Positions 18,327-27,546 of a stretch of 64,000 bases of DNA are shown here, one piece after another. The stretch's first letter is position 1. Every line of letters starts with the position of its first letter. The stretch covers positions 1,116,001 through 1,180,000 of the forward strand of contig JAUSZU010000001.1 of assembly GCA_030817875.1 (NCBI GenBank), written 5' to 3'. Position numbers and translations under genes: made by a program. Below the pieces are notes generated by a model, which had not been told where the DNA came from, made no database searches, and saw only the letters and a list, made by a program, of their open reading frames with translations. Source of the stretch: Flavobacterium sp. W4I14. Its GTDB lineage: Bacteria > Bacteroidota > Bacteroidia > Sphingobacteriales > Sphingobacteriaceae.

Positions 18327-19232
18327 ATGAAATACAATAAAACTTTCCTCGCCTCTAGCTTACTAATTTCAGTTGCCTTTTTGGGCATATCGTGCGTAAA
18401 TGGTAATCGCGATGATAAAAAGAACGATTCAACAGAAACTGTTTCCAATAGCGGAGCAGAAAAATCAAACCTTCCTTACGATTTATCAAAGCCGGTAAAA
18501 TACAATATGCCGCATAATCTTTTCGAAATTTCTGGAATTGTGTTTCATAACGGCGATCCTAAAGAAGTATTTGCGATACAGGATGAAGACGGCGATTTGT
18601 TTCATTTGGGGCTAACCGATAAAGAATCGAAATTCACCAAATTTGGTGGCAAAGGCGATTATGAAGATCTGGCTATCTTAAATAACACCGTAATTGTGTT
18701 AAAAAGTAATGGCGAACTGCATAGCTTTCCCATTAGCGAGATCAATAAACCAGAAGTCGCAGATGTGGTTAAAACTAAAGACCTGGTTCCCAAAGCCGAA
18801 TACGAAGGCTTGGCTGCTGACGAAAAAACAGGTACGGTATATGTTTTAACTAAAGAAATTAAGAAAAATAAAAGCGACCAGACGGATATTTATGCCTTTA
18901 AATATGCTGATGGTAAATTTACCGCAAGTGGAACTTTTGCTTTGTCTTATAAAGAAATAGCTGACTTATCTGGCGAAACCAAAATTAAGTTCCGCCCTTC
19001 TGCTTTGGCTAAAAACCCATCAACTAACGAGTGGTATGTGCTTTCATCAGTAAATAAACTATTGGTCGTTACCGATGCAAACTTTAAAATTAAAGCAACT
19101 TATCCGCTAAAAGGAGATTTCTTCAATCAACCAGAAGGTATTGCATTTGATCGCGATCAGAATCTTTACATCTCTAATGAAGGTGGGACTTTATCGGCAG
19201 GAAACATTTTAATGTTTAAATTGAAAAAATAG
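18327..19232 (+). CDS. SdiA-regulated-like beta-propeller lipoprotein
   Basis: A 301-residue lipoprotein: hydrophobic signal and Cys in FLGISC, then a Ser/Thr/Asn/Lys-rich linker. The body has propeller-type repeats such as FEISGIVFHNGDPKEVFAIQ, GDYEDLAILNNTVIVLKSNG, YEGLAADEKTGTVYVLTKE and QPEGIAFDRDQNLYISNEG, resembling the SdiA-regulated/phytase-like propeller family (PF06977). Some relatives bind or hydrolyse phosphate esters, but no activity can be assigned here. Its position between ppk1 and the metallophosphatase-barrel fusion suggests a shared envelope phosphate theme, which is inference. Confidence 0.65.
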   Translation: MKYNKTFLASSLLISVAFLGISCVNGNRDDKKNDSTETVSNSGAEKSNLPYDLSKPVKYNMPHNLFEISGIVFHNGDPKEVFAIQDEDGDLFHLGLTDKESKFTKFGGKGDYEDLAILNNTVIVLKSNGELHSFPISEINKPEVADVVKTKDLVPKAEYEGLAADEKTGTVYVLTKEIKKNKSDQTDIYAFKYADGKFTASGTFALSYKEIADLSGETKIKFRPSALAKNPSTNEWYVLSSVNKLLVVTDANFKIKATYPLKGDFFNQPEGIAFDRDQNLYISNEGGTLSAGNILMFKLKK

Positions 19233-19278
19233 GTTTTGGTAGTGGTGTCCTAATGCGATCGTCCTTCAATAAATTAAT

Positions 19279-19359
19279 CGTCATCTCGACTGAAGCATAG
19301 CGAAATGGAGATATCTATGATAAATTTCTCAACTGTGTTGCACTCCGTTCGAAATGACG
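19279..19359. repeat. CGTCAT palindromic repeat, short copy
   Basis: Starts CGTCATCTCGACTGAAGC, includes GAAATGGAGATATCTATG, and ends CACTCCGTTCGAAATGACG. It is a shorter member of the family at 18166-18272. Confidence 0.75.
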
Positions 19360-19382
19360 ACTTATTATGATAAAAACTTAAT

Positions 19383-19451
19383 ATCCTTAACTTCTTAATG
19401 GTGAGAAGCCGAACTTCTTAAGTATTAGTTTACCATTAAGGAGTTAAGGAT
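19383..19451. repeat. 20-bp-arm inverted repeat upstream of the phosphatase-barrel gene
   Basis: ATCCTTAACTTCTTAATGGT (19383-19402) pairs with ACCATTAAGGAGTTAAGGAT (19432-19451) at 19 of 20 positions; the odd pair could be G-U in RNA. A 29-base loop separates the arms and no T run follows. Together with the CGTCAT repeat it makes up most of the 310-bp gap 19233-19542. It ends 92 bp before the next start codon. Confidence 0.75.
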
Positions 19452-19542
19452 GTAACGCTTAACGATAAGAGATTCTTAACTGGATAACACCCAAGAAACA
19501 AAATAAATTTTAAAATAACTACCTTTATACAAACGCTGGAAT

Positions 19543-22500
19543 ATGATTAAAAGATTTACCCTTTTTACCATCTTATTTTTAATCAACCTCATTGCATTTG
19601 CGCAAGATGATGTAAAATATCGTGTAATTCTTTTTGGCGATGCAGGTGAGATGAACCCTGCGCAAATGCAGGATTTAAAAAATGCTGCAAAACAGATTCT
19701 TCCCCAAAAAACAACGGTTGTATATCTGGGCGATAATATCTATCCAACAGGAATGGGCCTTCCAGGAAGTGCAGAAGAAGAGGAGACCAAAAAGATCCTG
19801 CGTTCACAGTTCGAGCCTATGCGTAAAATGGGTGCTGCGGTTTATTTTGTTCCCGGCAACCACGATTGGGATAAATCTGGCCCCAAAGGTTTGGCCAAAA
19901 TCAAAGCGCAAGATGATTTCCTTAAAGCACAGAATGATCCATTACTGAGGTTAATACCAGAAAATGGATGCCCTGATCCTGTGGCCATTAAATTAACTGA
20001 TAAATTAACCATCATTGCTTACGATAGTGAATGGTGGGTTTTTCCATACAATAAATCGAACCCTAATGGTGAGTGCGAATGCCGTACCAAAGATGAGGTT
20101 TTAGTGAAAATGGAACAGTTGCTTGAAGAGAACAAAGACAAGGTTATTCTACTGGCTTCGCACCATCCATTTCAGAGTTACGGCCCACATGGCGGTTATT
20201 TTAATTTGAGGAACCACATTTTTCCACTCACATCGCTGGATAAAAATCTATATGTCCCTTTGCCTGTTTTAGGTTCTGTTTATCCATTATTGCGCTCTAC
20301 CTTATTGAGCCCTGAAGATTTAAATCACCCTGCATATAAGGATATGATTAAATCGATAACCGGAGTATTTGGCGATTATCCAAATGTAACCTACGTAGCA
20401 GGGCATGAGCATGGCCTTCAGTTAATAAAGGGAAAACAACTGCAGGTGATCAGTGGTTCGGGTTCAAAAGTATCGCCAAATCGAGCGGGTAAAAGTTCTT
20501 TGTTTCATGAAATGCAACAGGGCTACGTGGTTGCAGATCAGTTGAAAAACAACGATATGCGTTACGAATATTACATTTATTCGGATACGAGCGTTAAAAG
20601 AGTTTACAGTTACATTAAAAAGTTCGAAACCATCCCTCAAAAAGTAAGAAATAGAGATAAACCAATTACTGCAGATAGTATTTTTGTACGTATTAAGCCC
20701 GAATATGATAGCGTTGGCCGTTTTCACCGTACTATTTTTGGCGAAAATTACCGTAAAGAATATGCTGCACGAACAAAAGTTCCTGTGTTACGGGTTTCTC
20801 AAATGATGGGTGGTTTAAAAGCGACTCAGCGCGGTGGGGGCAATCAATCTCGTTCTTTACGGTTAGAAGATAAAAATGGTAAAGAATATGTACTGCGTAG
20901 TGTTGAGAAATACCCCGAAGTGCTTTTACCTGCCGCATTGCGTGAAACTTTTGCCAAAGACATTATAAAGGATAACATGTCGGCACAGCATCCGTTTTCG
21001 GCACTGGTAGTTCCCGAACTTGCTAAAGCTGGCGGTATCCCGCACAGCAACCCGATTATTGGCTGGGTTTCTCCTGATGACAACTTAGGTGAATTTGAAT
21101 CGGCATTTGCCAATACTTTGTGTTTGTTTGAAGAAAGAGAACCCACAGGAGAATCAGACAGTTCTCCGAAAATGGATAAAAAACTAACCGATGATAACGA
21201 TAATAGATTAGACGGACCAGCCTGGGTAAAAGCAAGGGCGTTTGATGTGTTATTGGGCGATTGGGACAGACATGAAGACCAATGGCGCTGGAAAGAAACC
21301 AAAACTAAAGATGGTTCGCTTTATTCGCCGGTACCAAGAGATCGCGATCAGGTATTTTTCAGATCTGACGGCCTTTTACAGCGTTACACACAATCTTCGT
21401 CATTATTGCCCATGATGCAGGGTTATGAACGTGGCATAAAAGATATCAATTGGTTTTTATGGGAAGGAAGAGAAATCAGCAGCCGTTGGACCGCCAATAT
21501 TGATGAAAAGGAGTTTGATAAAATTGTAAAAGATTTCTGCGCAAACTATAACGATGCGGTTTTCGAGAAAGCACTAAAAAAACTCCCTCAACCAAGTTAC
21601 TCATTACATCACGATGCCTTTTTGGCACAGATGCGCAACCGGATAGCCACTTTGCCAAAGTTAATGAACCAGTACTATCATTTCTTTAACCGCATTGTAG
21701 ATATCGAAGTGACCAATAAAAATGAACTGATTCAGATTACCGATGCTGAAAATGATGGGTTACGCGTAAAAATCAATAAAATTTCTAAAGAGGGTAATAT
21801 CAAAGACGAACTTTTCGATCGGAAATTCGATCCCAAAGTAACCAAAGAAATCAGGGTGTACATGCACAATGGTAACGACAGCTTGATGCTGAACAATAAA
21901 AACTCGAACATTAAATTGCGGATTATTGGTGGCAAGGGCACTAAAGTTTACGATTTTGCAAACAGCAACGGATCTGTAAAGTTATATGGTAGAACCGATA
22001 AGGCAACTTACAATGGAGAGGATGCCAATAAAATCAGGAAAATTATTTCTAATGATACTTCGAATTTCAGTTACATACCAAAAGATATGTACCGACGGAG
22101 CTCGTGGCTGTTAAATGCAGGTTACAATCAAGATGATGGCCTTTTATTGGGTTTGATCTACAAACAAACCAATCCTGGTTTCAGGAAACAACCTTATGGC
22201 AATTCGCAGACTATTTCTTTCTTACATTCATTCTCTACGAAAGCTTTTAGGTTTAACTATAAAGGAGAGTGGTTAAAAGCTTTAGGTAAGGGCGATTTTG
22301 TTTTAAAAGCCGATGCTTTCGCACCAAACAATACACAGAATTTCTTTGGATTGGGCAACGAAACACCTTTTAATGATGGAGACAATATTAGGTACTACCG
22401 TGCACGTTTCAACCTTTATCAGGTTGATGCTTCAATCAGGTGGCGCCGTCCGAAATCGACCTTTAGCGTTGGTCCTTCATATCAATATTATAAATATAAT

Positions 22501-23145
22501 CAGGAAGATAACGACGGCCGTTTTATCGAAAATCCATCACGCTTACATTCATCTGATTCGATAACGGTACGTAACGAAAAAATGTTTGCTGGTGCGTTTG
22601 TCAATTTTACCAACAATACCCGCGATAATGATTTGTTACCAACATTAGGTAGTTATGTTGACTTTAAACTTTTGGGTTACAAAGGCGTTAACAGATATTC
22701 AAATTCTTACGGACAGTTTACGGCCAGTATAGCTTTGTATAAAAACCTCGATGGCAGGAAAAACTTCATTTTGGCAGATCGTTTTGGTGGAGGAGTAACC
22801 ATTGGTAAACCAGCTTTTTATCAGGCCTTATATCTGGGCGGACAAGGAAATCTCTTAGGTTACCGCCAGTTTAGGTTTGCCGGCGAACATACTTTTTATA
22901 ACAACTTAGAACTTAGGGCCAAACTTGGCGATCTGGTTAGTTACGTTTTACCCGGACAAATTGGCTTATTGGGTTTTTATGATGTAGGCAGGGTTTGGAA
23001 ACGTGACGAAACTTCTACATTATGGCACCACGGTGTGGGAGGGGGCGTTTACTTCGCTCCGGCATCACTTACAGTTGTACGTTTTGTGATGGGACACTCG
23101 TCTGATGGCTGGTATCCATACGTATCACTTAATTTTAGGTACTAA
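19543..23145 (+). CDS. Metallophosphatase / kinase-like / BamA-like barrel fusion
   Basis: A 1200-residue exported protein. After a signal peptide (cleavage near IAFAQ, residue 21), residues 25-300 are a calcineurin-like metallophosphatase with LFGDAGE, YLGDNIYPTG, VPGNHDWD, SHHPFQSYG and AGHEHGLQL. Residues about 430-680 look like a protein-kinase-type fold: SLRLEDKNGKEYVLRSVEK, then FDVLLGDWDRHEDQW (Asp575 and His577, like the DRH loop of HipA/FAM20 kinases) and VPRDRDQVF (Asp602). From about residue 860 to the terminal NFRY it is an outer-membrane barrel of BamA/surface-antigen type with LGGQGNLLGYRQFRFAGEH. A barrel carrying a periplasmic phosphatase and a possible kinase is unusual; the kinase reading is inference from motifs. 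Confidence 0.8.
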   Translation: MIKRFTLFTILFLINLIAFAQDDVKYRVILFGDAGEMNPAQMQDLKNAAKQILPQKTTVVYLGDNIYPTGMGLPGSAEEEETKKILRSQFEPMRKMGAAVYFVPGNHDWDKSGPKGLAKIKAQDDFLKAQNDPLLRLIPENGCPDPVAIKLTDKLTIIAYDSEWWVFPYNKSNPNGECECRTKDEVLVKMEQLLEENKDKVILLASHHPFQSYGPHGGYFNLRNHIFPLTSLDKNLYVPLPVLGSVYPLLRSTLLSPEDLNHPAYKDMIKSITGVFGDYPNVTYVAGHEHGLQLIKGKQLQVISGSGSKVSPNRAGKSSLFHEMQQGYVVADQLKNNDMRYEYYIYSDTSVKRVYSYIKKFETIPQKVRNRDKPITADSIFVRIKPEYDSVGRFHRTIFGENYRKEYAARTKVPVLRVSQMMGGLKATQRGGGNQSRSLRLEDKNGKEYVLRSVEKYPEVLLPAALRETFAKDIIKDNMSAQHPFSALVVPELAKAGGIPHSNPIIGWVSPDDNLGEFESAFANTLCLFEEREPTGESDSSPKMDKKLTDDNDNRLDGPAWVKARAFDVLLGDWDRHEDQWRWKETKTKDGSLYSPVPRDRDQVFFRSDGLLQRYTQSSSLLPMMQGYERGIKDINWFLWEGREISSRWTANIDEKEFDKIVKDFCANYNDAVFEKALKKLPQPSYSLHHDAFLAQMRNRIATLPKLMNQYYHFFNRIVDIEVTNKNELIQITDAENDGLRVKINKISKEGNIKDELFDRKFDPKVTKEIRVYMHNGNDSLMLNNKNSNIKLRIIGGKGTKVYDFANSNGSVKLYGRTDKATYNGEDANKIRKIISNDTSNFSYIPKDMYRRSSWLLNAGYNQDDGLLLGLIYKQTNPGFRKQPYGNSQTISFLHSFSTKAFRFNYKGEWLKALGKGDFVLKADAFAPNNTQNFFGLGNETPFNDGDNIRYYRARFNLYQVDASIRWRRPKSTFSVGPSYQYYKYNQEDNDGRFIENPSRLHSSDSITVRNEKMFAGAFVNFTNNTRDNDLLPTLGSYVDFKLLGYKGVNRYSNSYGQFTASIALYKNLDGRKNFILADRFGGGVTIGKPAFYQALYLGGQGNLLGYRQFRFAGEHTFYNNLELRAKLGDLVSYVLPGQIGLLGFYDVGRVWKRDETSTLWHHGVGGGVYFAPASLTVVRFVMGHSSDGWYPYVSLNFRY

Positions 23146-23219
23146 ATTTGTGTAACATATTAATAGATGTAATATCCAAGTATTACGTTCAGCAGACGAA
23201 CATTGCTTTAACGAGTACG

Positions 23220-23227
23220 TATCTTTG
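23220..23227 (+). promoter_or_regulatory. -7-type promoter element before the GAF gene
   Basis: TATCTTTG fits the Bacteroidota TAnnTTTG consensus and lies 59 bp before the ATG at 23287. No well-spaced -33 TTG is evident (the nearest, at 23203-23205, is only 14 bp away), so confidence is moderate. Confidence 0.45.
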
Positions 23228-23286
23228 CAATGAATTAGTAATTAAATAGATAACTATAAAATTTACACTATAGCAAAACTTATACA

Positions 23287-25713
23287 ATGAATACCAATGT
23301 AATACAACTACATAAAAACGAATGTATACATTGCCAGGTAGAATCATCTCTGTCTTTCCGCCCACTTGTGGAATATTTAAAAGGCAGATTGAAAACAGAA
23401 AAATCGGTAAAATCTGAATTTTACAGGTTTTTACTTCAAAAAATTGAAAAAGACGATGTGCTGCTTGGCAACATCAGTGCTGAAGATTTATCCCAATATA
23501 AAGATACCTTAGAATTAATTTTTACTATTCTAACCCCTTTAATGGATAATGAAGATGATTTGTTTTGGGCTTTAAGTACCCCAATTCCAGATCAGATTTT
23601 CTTTAGTACCAATGCATTCTATAAATTTTTTAAGGATCATGATCCTAAAAATAAAGTAACGAAAGACAATGAGCCTATTGAGAAAAAACAGCTTAAGTTT
23701 ATTTACAATGTTATTTTAGGCCGTTTTTATAATTTTACTTCGGTACTGAAAAATGAGATCATTTATGCTCATATTAATCAGGAAACAAAACTGACACAAT
23801 ATTACAATATCCAAACCGATACGAAGTTTGTAGATATTATGCATAAAGGTGATTTACCTGAGCTTAATTTTGAAGAACTCGGCAAGCATTTTCAAGACGA
23901 AACCGAACTGGAATACCTGGTAAAGCACCTGCCTTTACAAAATTTTCACTTTGAAGGATTCAGCATTATTTCAATAACAGATGTAACTTTGCAACATGCT
24001 ATTGATGGTATCCGCGATGCGCTTGTTAATCACAATTATCAAACAGAAGCTTATACGCATGTAATCCACGCTTTAAAAACGCTTAGCGGAAACGGAAAAC
24101 TCGAATTTGGCTTAATGCCTTTTTTAACCGTTAACAATAAACTCGTTTTCGATAATCAGGAGTTTTCACAAAGTATGCTGATTAATTCGGCAAAATCATC
24201 CAATCTGGAAGAAGAAGTTTTCTATTCGTTGGTTGATAAATATAAAGAAAATCCCAGGGCCATTTTTGTAAGCTCAATTAACGACGATCAGATCGATAAA
24301 GATCCTTTTTTGAGGGTTTTAAAAGCTGCCGGTGTTTGCTCTTATTCAGTACTGCCCGTTTACTACAATACACAGTTGGCTGGTGTTTTAGAAGTTTATT
24401 CGAGCGAGGAAGTATTGGTAGACGATAAACTTTTATCGAGGTTACGCCCGGCGATGCCTCTAATCGGTCAGCTTTTCCAATACAGTATCGAAGAATTTGA
24501 TGCTAAAATGGACGAAGTGTTGATGGATAAGTTTACCGCCTTACAACCATCGGTACAATGGAAGTTTAACGAAGCTGTTTGGCATTTTCTTCAGCAGAAT
24601 AACAGTCACCATAAATTAAAGGAAATCGAAACGATTACCTTTAAACATATGTATCCGCTGTTTGGCGCGATTGATATCCGTAATTCTACCATAGAACGGA
24701 ATAAAGCTTTAAAAGATGATATGGAGGTACAGTTAAACAGTTTAATTGATACTTTAAAAGCCATCCGTAAGCATGTTTCTTTAGAGCTTACCGATAAATT
24801 ATTGTTCAATTGCAAAGACTGGATTAAACGTATCGGCGATTTTGCTTCATCAAACGAAGAAAACAAACTGAACGAGTTTTTAGAAATAGAAGTTTATCCT
24901 TTCTTATCAATTATAAAGGGAAACTACCCGGTAACAGCTGAGTTTGTAGATCGTTATTTTGAAGTTATTGTTCCAGAAACCGGTGCTGCATTTGCAAATC
25001 GCAGGCAGCTGGAAATTTCGATGCAGCTGATCAATACCGAAGTGAGTCAGTACCTGGAGAAATCGCAGGCTAATTTACAGGCTTCATACCCATGTTATTT
25101 TGCCAAATTCAGAACTGATGGAGTGGAGTATGATATTTACATCGGACAGGAAATCGCGCCAGATCGCCCATTTGATTTGTTGTACCTCAAAAATATCCGT
25201 TTATGGCAGTTAACCTCAATGGTCGATATTGCGCGTTTATCGAAAGGATTAATTGGTGAAATGCCCCGTGCATTAGAAACCACACAGCTGATCTTTATCC
25301 ACTCTAATGCAATTGATATTAGCTTTAGGAACGACGAACGCCGTTTTGATGTAGAAGGTGCTTATAATATCCGTTACGAAGTAGTTAAAAAACGTATTGA
25401 TAAAGTATTGGTTAAAGGTACAACCGAACGTTTAACGCAGCCCCATAAAATTGCAATGGTTTATTTCAATCCTGAAGAAGCCAAAGAATATATGGAGTAC
25501 ATTAAATATATGCAGGTTCAAGGATATTTAAACGACGATTTAGAGCAGCTTGAACTAGATGAACTGCAAGGTGTTTCGGGTTTGAAAGCTTTAAGGGTAG
25601 GCGTAAAATACTTAGAAAATAAAATAACTACTAAGACTGATGCGGCCAAAAAGCTTAAGCCTAAAGAGATAAAATCTATCGAAAAGGAAATCGCGAAGGT
25701 ACTACAGCACTAA
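23287..25713 (+). CDS. GAF-domain protein of unknown role
   Basis: An 808-residue soluble protein with no signal peptide or membrane segment. The only domain I recognise is a GAF-like sensor region at about residues 300-405 (EEEVFYSLVDKYKENPRAIF, then GVCSYSVLPVYYNTQLAGVL, with the usual central sheet). The flanking halves are mostly helical and charged. An N-terminal CIHC pair (residues 13-16) could bind a metal but lacks partners. GAF domains bind cyclic nucleotides or other small molecules, but no catalytic output domain (kinase, cyclase, GGDEF) is visible. It lies on the same strand after the phosphatase-barrel gene with its own -7 element. Confidence 0.6.
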   Translation: MNTNVIQLHKNECIHCQVESSLSFRPLVEYLKGRLKTEKSVKSEFYRFLLQKIEKDDVLLGNISAEDLSQYKDTLELIFTILTPLMDNEDDLFWALSTPIPDQIFFSTNAFYKFFKDHDPKNKVTKDNEPIEKKQLKFIYNVILGRFYNFTSVLKNEIIYAHINQETKLTQYYNIQTDTKFVDIMHKGDLPELNFEELGKHFQDETELEYLVKHLPLQNFHFEGFSIISITDVTLQHAIDGIRDALVNHNYQTEAYTHVIHALKTLSGNGKLEFGLMPFLTVNNKLVFDNQEFSQSMLINSAKSSNLEEEVFYSLVDKYKENPRAIFVSSINDDQIDKDPFLRVLKAAGVCSYSVLPVYYNTQLAGVLEVYSSEEVLVDDKLLSRLRPAMPLIGQLFQYSIEEFDAKMDEVLMDKFTALQPSVQWKFNEAVWHFLQQNNSHHKLKEIETITFKHMYPLFGAIDIRNSTIERNKALKDDMEVQLNSLIDTLKAIRKHVSLELTDKLLFNCKDWIKRIGDFASSNEENKLNEFLEIEVYPFLSIIKGNYPVTAEFVDRYFEVIVPETGAAFANRRQLEISMQLINTEVSQYLEKSQANLQASYPCYFAKFRTDGVEYDIYIGQEIAPDRPFDLLYLKNIRLWQLTSMVDIARLSKGLIGEMPRALETTQLIFIHSNAIDISFRNDERRFDVEGAYNIRYEVVKKRIDKVLVKGTTERLTQPHKIAMVYFNPEEAKEYMEYIKYMQVQGYLNDDLEQLELDELQGVSGLKALRVGVKYLENKITTKTDAAKKLKPKEIKSIEKEIAKVLQH

Positions 25714-25728
25714 GAATCCATAAGAGGT

Positions 25729-25850
25729 CGTCTCTTCTAGCGGAGTGCAACGTAGTCGAGAACCACGATTGCTCAGCAAAGCTAAATCTATTCAGATAGA
25801 TCTCTCCATTCCACTGCGTTCCATCCGATAGCTATCGGATCGAGATGACG
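25729..25850. repeat. CGTC palindromic repeat, long copy
   Basis: Nearly the same element as 30840-30962: both contain GCGGAGTGCAACG, GTCGAGAACCACGA, GCTCAGCRAAGCTAAATCT and GATAGCTATCGGATCGAG, and end ATGACG. It separates the GAF gene from the terminator at 25923. Confidence 0.85.
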
Positions 25851-25922
25851 GATTTGCTGCTGAAGGTTTAATATATCACTAATTTTGTGCGTTCCATTGT
25901 CGATCCTATTTTTCCATACAAC

Positions 25923-25958
25923 AAAAGGCTTTCTGATCCGAATCAGAAAGCCTTTTTT
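25923..25958. terminator. Bidirectional terminator between convergent genes
   Basis: AAAAGGCTTTCTGAT (25923-25937) and ATCAGAAAGCCTTTT (25942-25956) form a perfect 15-bp stem with a four-base loop. It has T runs in both directions, fitting its place between the GAF gene and the converging GIN-domain gene. Confidence 0.9.
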
Positions 25959-25975
25959 CATTTGTGTGTTTTTTA

Positions 25976-26578
25976 TTATTTGATTGCAGCAATTTCTTTT
26001 TCAATTGCAAAAGTTTCTACAGCGCTGATGTTGGTTTTTAAAGCTGCAAATCTATCGATGGTTAATTTTTGTGATTTCCCCATAACCAAAGTGTGCTGAT
26101 CAGTAGAACCGCTTAATTTCAAATCAGCCTGATCAGAAATTACAGTATATAAACCTTCTGAGCTGGTATTGATTTCGGCATGTGCATTTCCTTTTAAAAA
26201 GATCTGAAGATATTTAGTTCTTAGTTTCCCTTCAGTTTTAACAATTGCATTTTCTGATGCTTCAATTCTGTAAAAATCGTTTACATAAATAGTTAGTTTT
26301 GCTTTGTCGGTACTAATTGAAGTGATTTTTAAATTATCACCATCCTGCATCACTTTTGCAGCTCCTGTGTTATCATCAGTATAAGAAATGCCTGGGTTAT
26401 TCCGCTGGATAATAGTTACTTCTACATTTCCTTTTACAGAAATTCTTTTAAAAGGTGATATTTTTAAAATTGCATCCGGTACTTTTTCTGTTGCAGAAAT
26501 GCTTGTAGTGAATACAGCTGATGATAGAACGATTGCGGTTAATGAAGTGGCGATGAGGGTTTTGATTGAGGTTTTCAT
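25976..26578 (-). CDS. GIN-domain (DUF2807-like) secreted protein
   Basis: A 200-residue protein with a signal peptide (hydrophobic residues 7-28, cleavage near TSISA). The mature part opens with FKRISVKGNVEVTIIQ and continues GISYTDDNTGAAKVMQDGDN, the standard opening of the putative auto-transporter adhesin head GIN domain (PF10988), and then shows short repeating beta-helix-like segments (FLKGNAHAEINTSSEG, SDQADLKLSGSTDQ). Such proteins are common in Bacteroidota and usually of unknown function. It is a single gene, convergent with the GAF gene across a bidirectional terminator. Confidence 0.75.
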   Translation of the reverse strand: MKTSIKTLIATSLTAIVLSSAVFTTSISATEKVPDAILKISPFKRISVKGNVEVTIIQRNNPGISYTDDNTGAAKVMQDGDNLKITSISTDKAKLTIYVNDFYRIEASENAIVKTEGKLRTKYLQIFLKGNAHAEINTSSEGLYTVISDQADLKLSGSTDQHTLVMGKSQKLTIDRFAALKTNISAVETFAIEKEIAAIK

Positions 26579-26848
26579 AATATTTTTATTTAATAATTAA
26601 ATGTTAATTAATTGTTATTTAAATGTTTAAGTCTTTTTGTTGTAGTTTTGATGATAAGACGCAGTGAATTGAAAAACGTTGCAGGCAATGTTGCGTTTTT
26701 ATACAATCGATAGGTAATACTCGACGAACAGGCATTAATTCAAGACGAAAACTTGAAACTTTTACCAAGCATTTGTAAAATATTTTAAGATCTTTTATTG
26801 ATCTAGTCTTTTTCTTTATATTTAATGAGAATTTTAGTCTGTTTATTT

Positions 26849-27205
26849 ATGAAGAAAAAGGTTGTGCTTGTTCAGGATAATAAAGATATCCTTGATATAA
26901 TGGACCATGTATTGGAAGAGGAGGGATTTGATGTTACGGCATCATTAACAACTGAGCCTATAGATAAAATAGATGAAATTGACCCTGATGTGGTAATTGT
27001 GGATGATCACATTAAGGGAAAAAAGAGAGGATCACAGGTGATTAAAGAACTTAAATCTGACCCTGAAACAGAAGCTGTATCAGCTGTGTTAACTTCCACA
27101 TCAAATAACTTACCTCAGCAGGCTGAAGAATGTAAAGCTGATGATTATATCGAAAAACCGTTTGATATCGATCACATGGTTGAAGTCGTAAAGAAAAATA
27201 GTTAG
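26849..27205 (+). CDS. Stand-alone response-regulator receiver domain
   Basis: A 118-residue CheY-like receiver. VVLVQDNKDIL carries a Gln-Asp in place of the usual acidic pair, PDVVIVDDHIKG holds the likely phosphorylated Asp52, VLTSTS is the Thr/Ser switch and DDYIEKPFD contains the conserved Lys. An in-frame ATG at 26825 would add eight hydrophobic residues that do not belong to the fold, so the ATG at 26849 is preferred. No output domain and no adjacent histidine kinase are present; it may act as a phosphate relay or as a protein-binding switch. Confidence 0.82.
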   Translation: MKKKVVLVQDNKDILDIMDHVLEEEGFDVTASLTTEPIDKIDEIDPDVVIVDDHIKGKKRGSQVIKELKSDPETEAVSAVLTSTSNNLPQQAEECKADDYIEKPFDIDHMVEVVKKNS

Positions 27206-27546
27206 ACTTTCTTATACAATCGAACAGTCGTCATTTCGACTGGAGTGCAACGGAATGGAGAAATCTACATATTGAATATAATTTAAGGATTTCTCGCCTA
27301 CGCTATTAGTGACTGATTCTATTAGGATAGTCGTCATTCCCGTGAAAACGGGAATCTTAAAGCTTCAAATATTGCTCATCAACCTTTTTTGTTGCAATAA
27401 GATTGCCAGTCAGGCTGGCAATAACGGTCAATGCTAAGAATATTGCAAAGATGTGCCCACACAGTAGGCGCAGGCGGGATCTTAAAGCTTATTGTATCAA
27501 GATTCCGAATCAGGTTGTGAATGACGATTTATCGAAATGAATTTAT
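27206..27546. repeat. Intergenic region with composite repeats
   Basis: Two elements in series. At 27229-27300 lies a copy with CGTCATTTCGACTGGAGTG and CGGAATGGAGAAATCTAC, closely matching the left half of 18166-18272. At 27332-27526 lies a second type that opens CGTCATTCCCGTGAAAACGG and closes GAATGACG, with CTTAAAGCTT at both ends and an internal TTGCCAGTCAGGCTGGCAA palindrome. No gene is seen. Confidence 0.75.

Noticed and set aside
25887..26099. Open frame over a terminator
   Set aside because: It covers the bidirectional terminator and the antisense 3' end of the GIN-domain gene.
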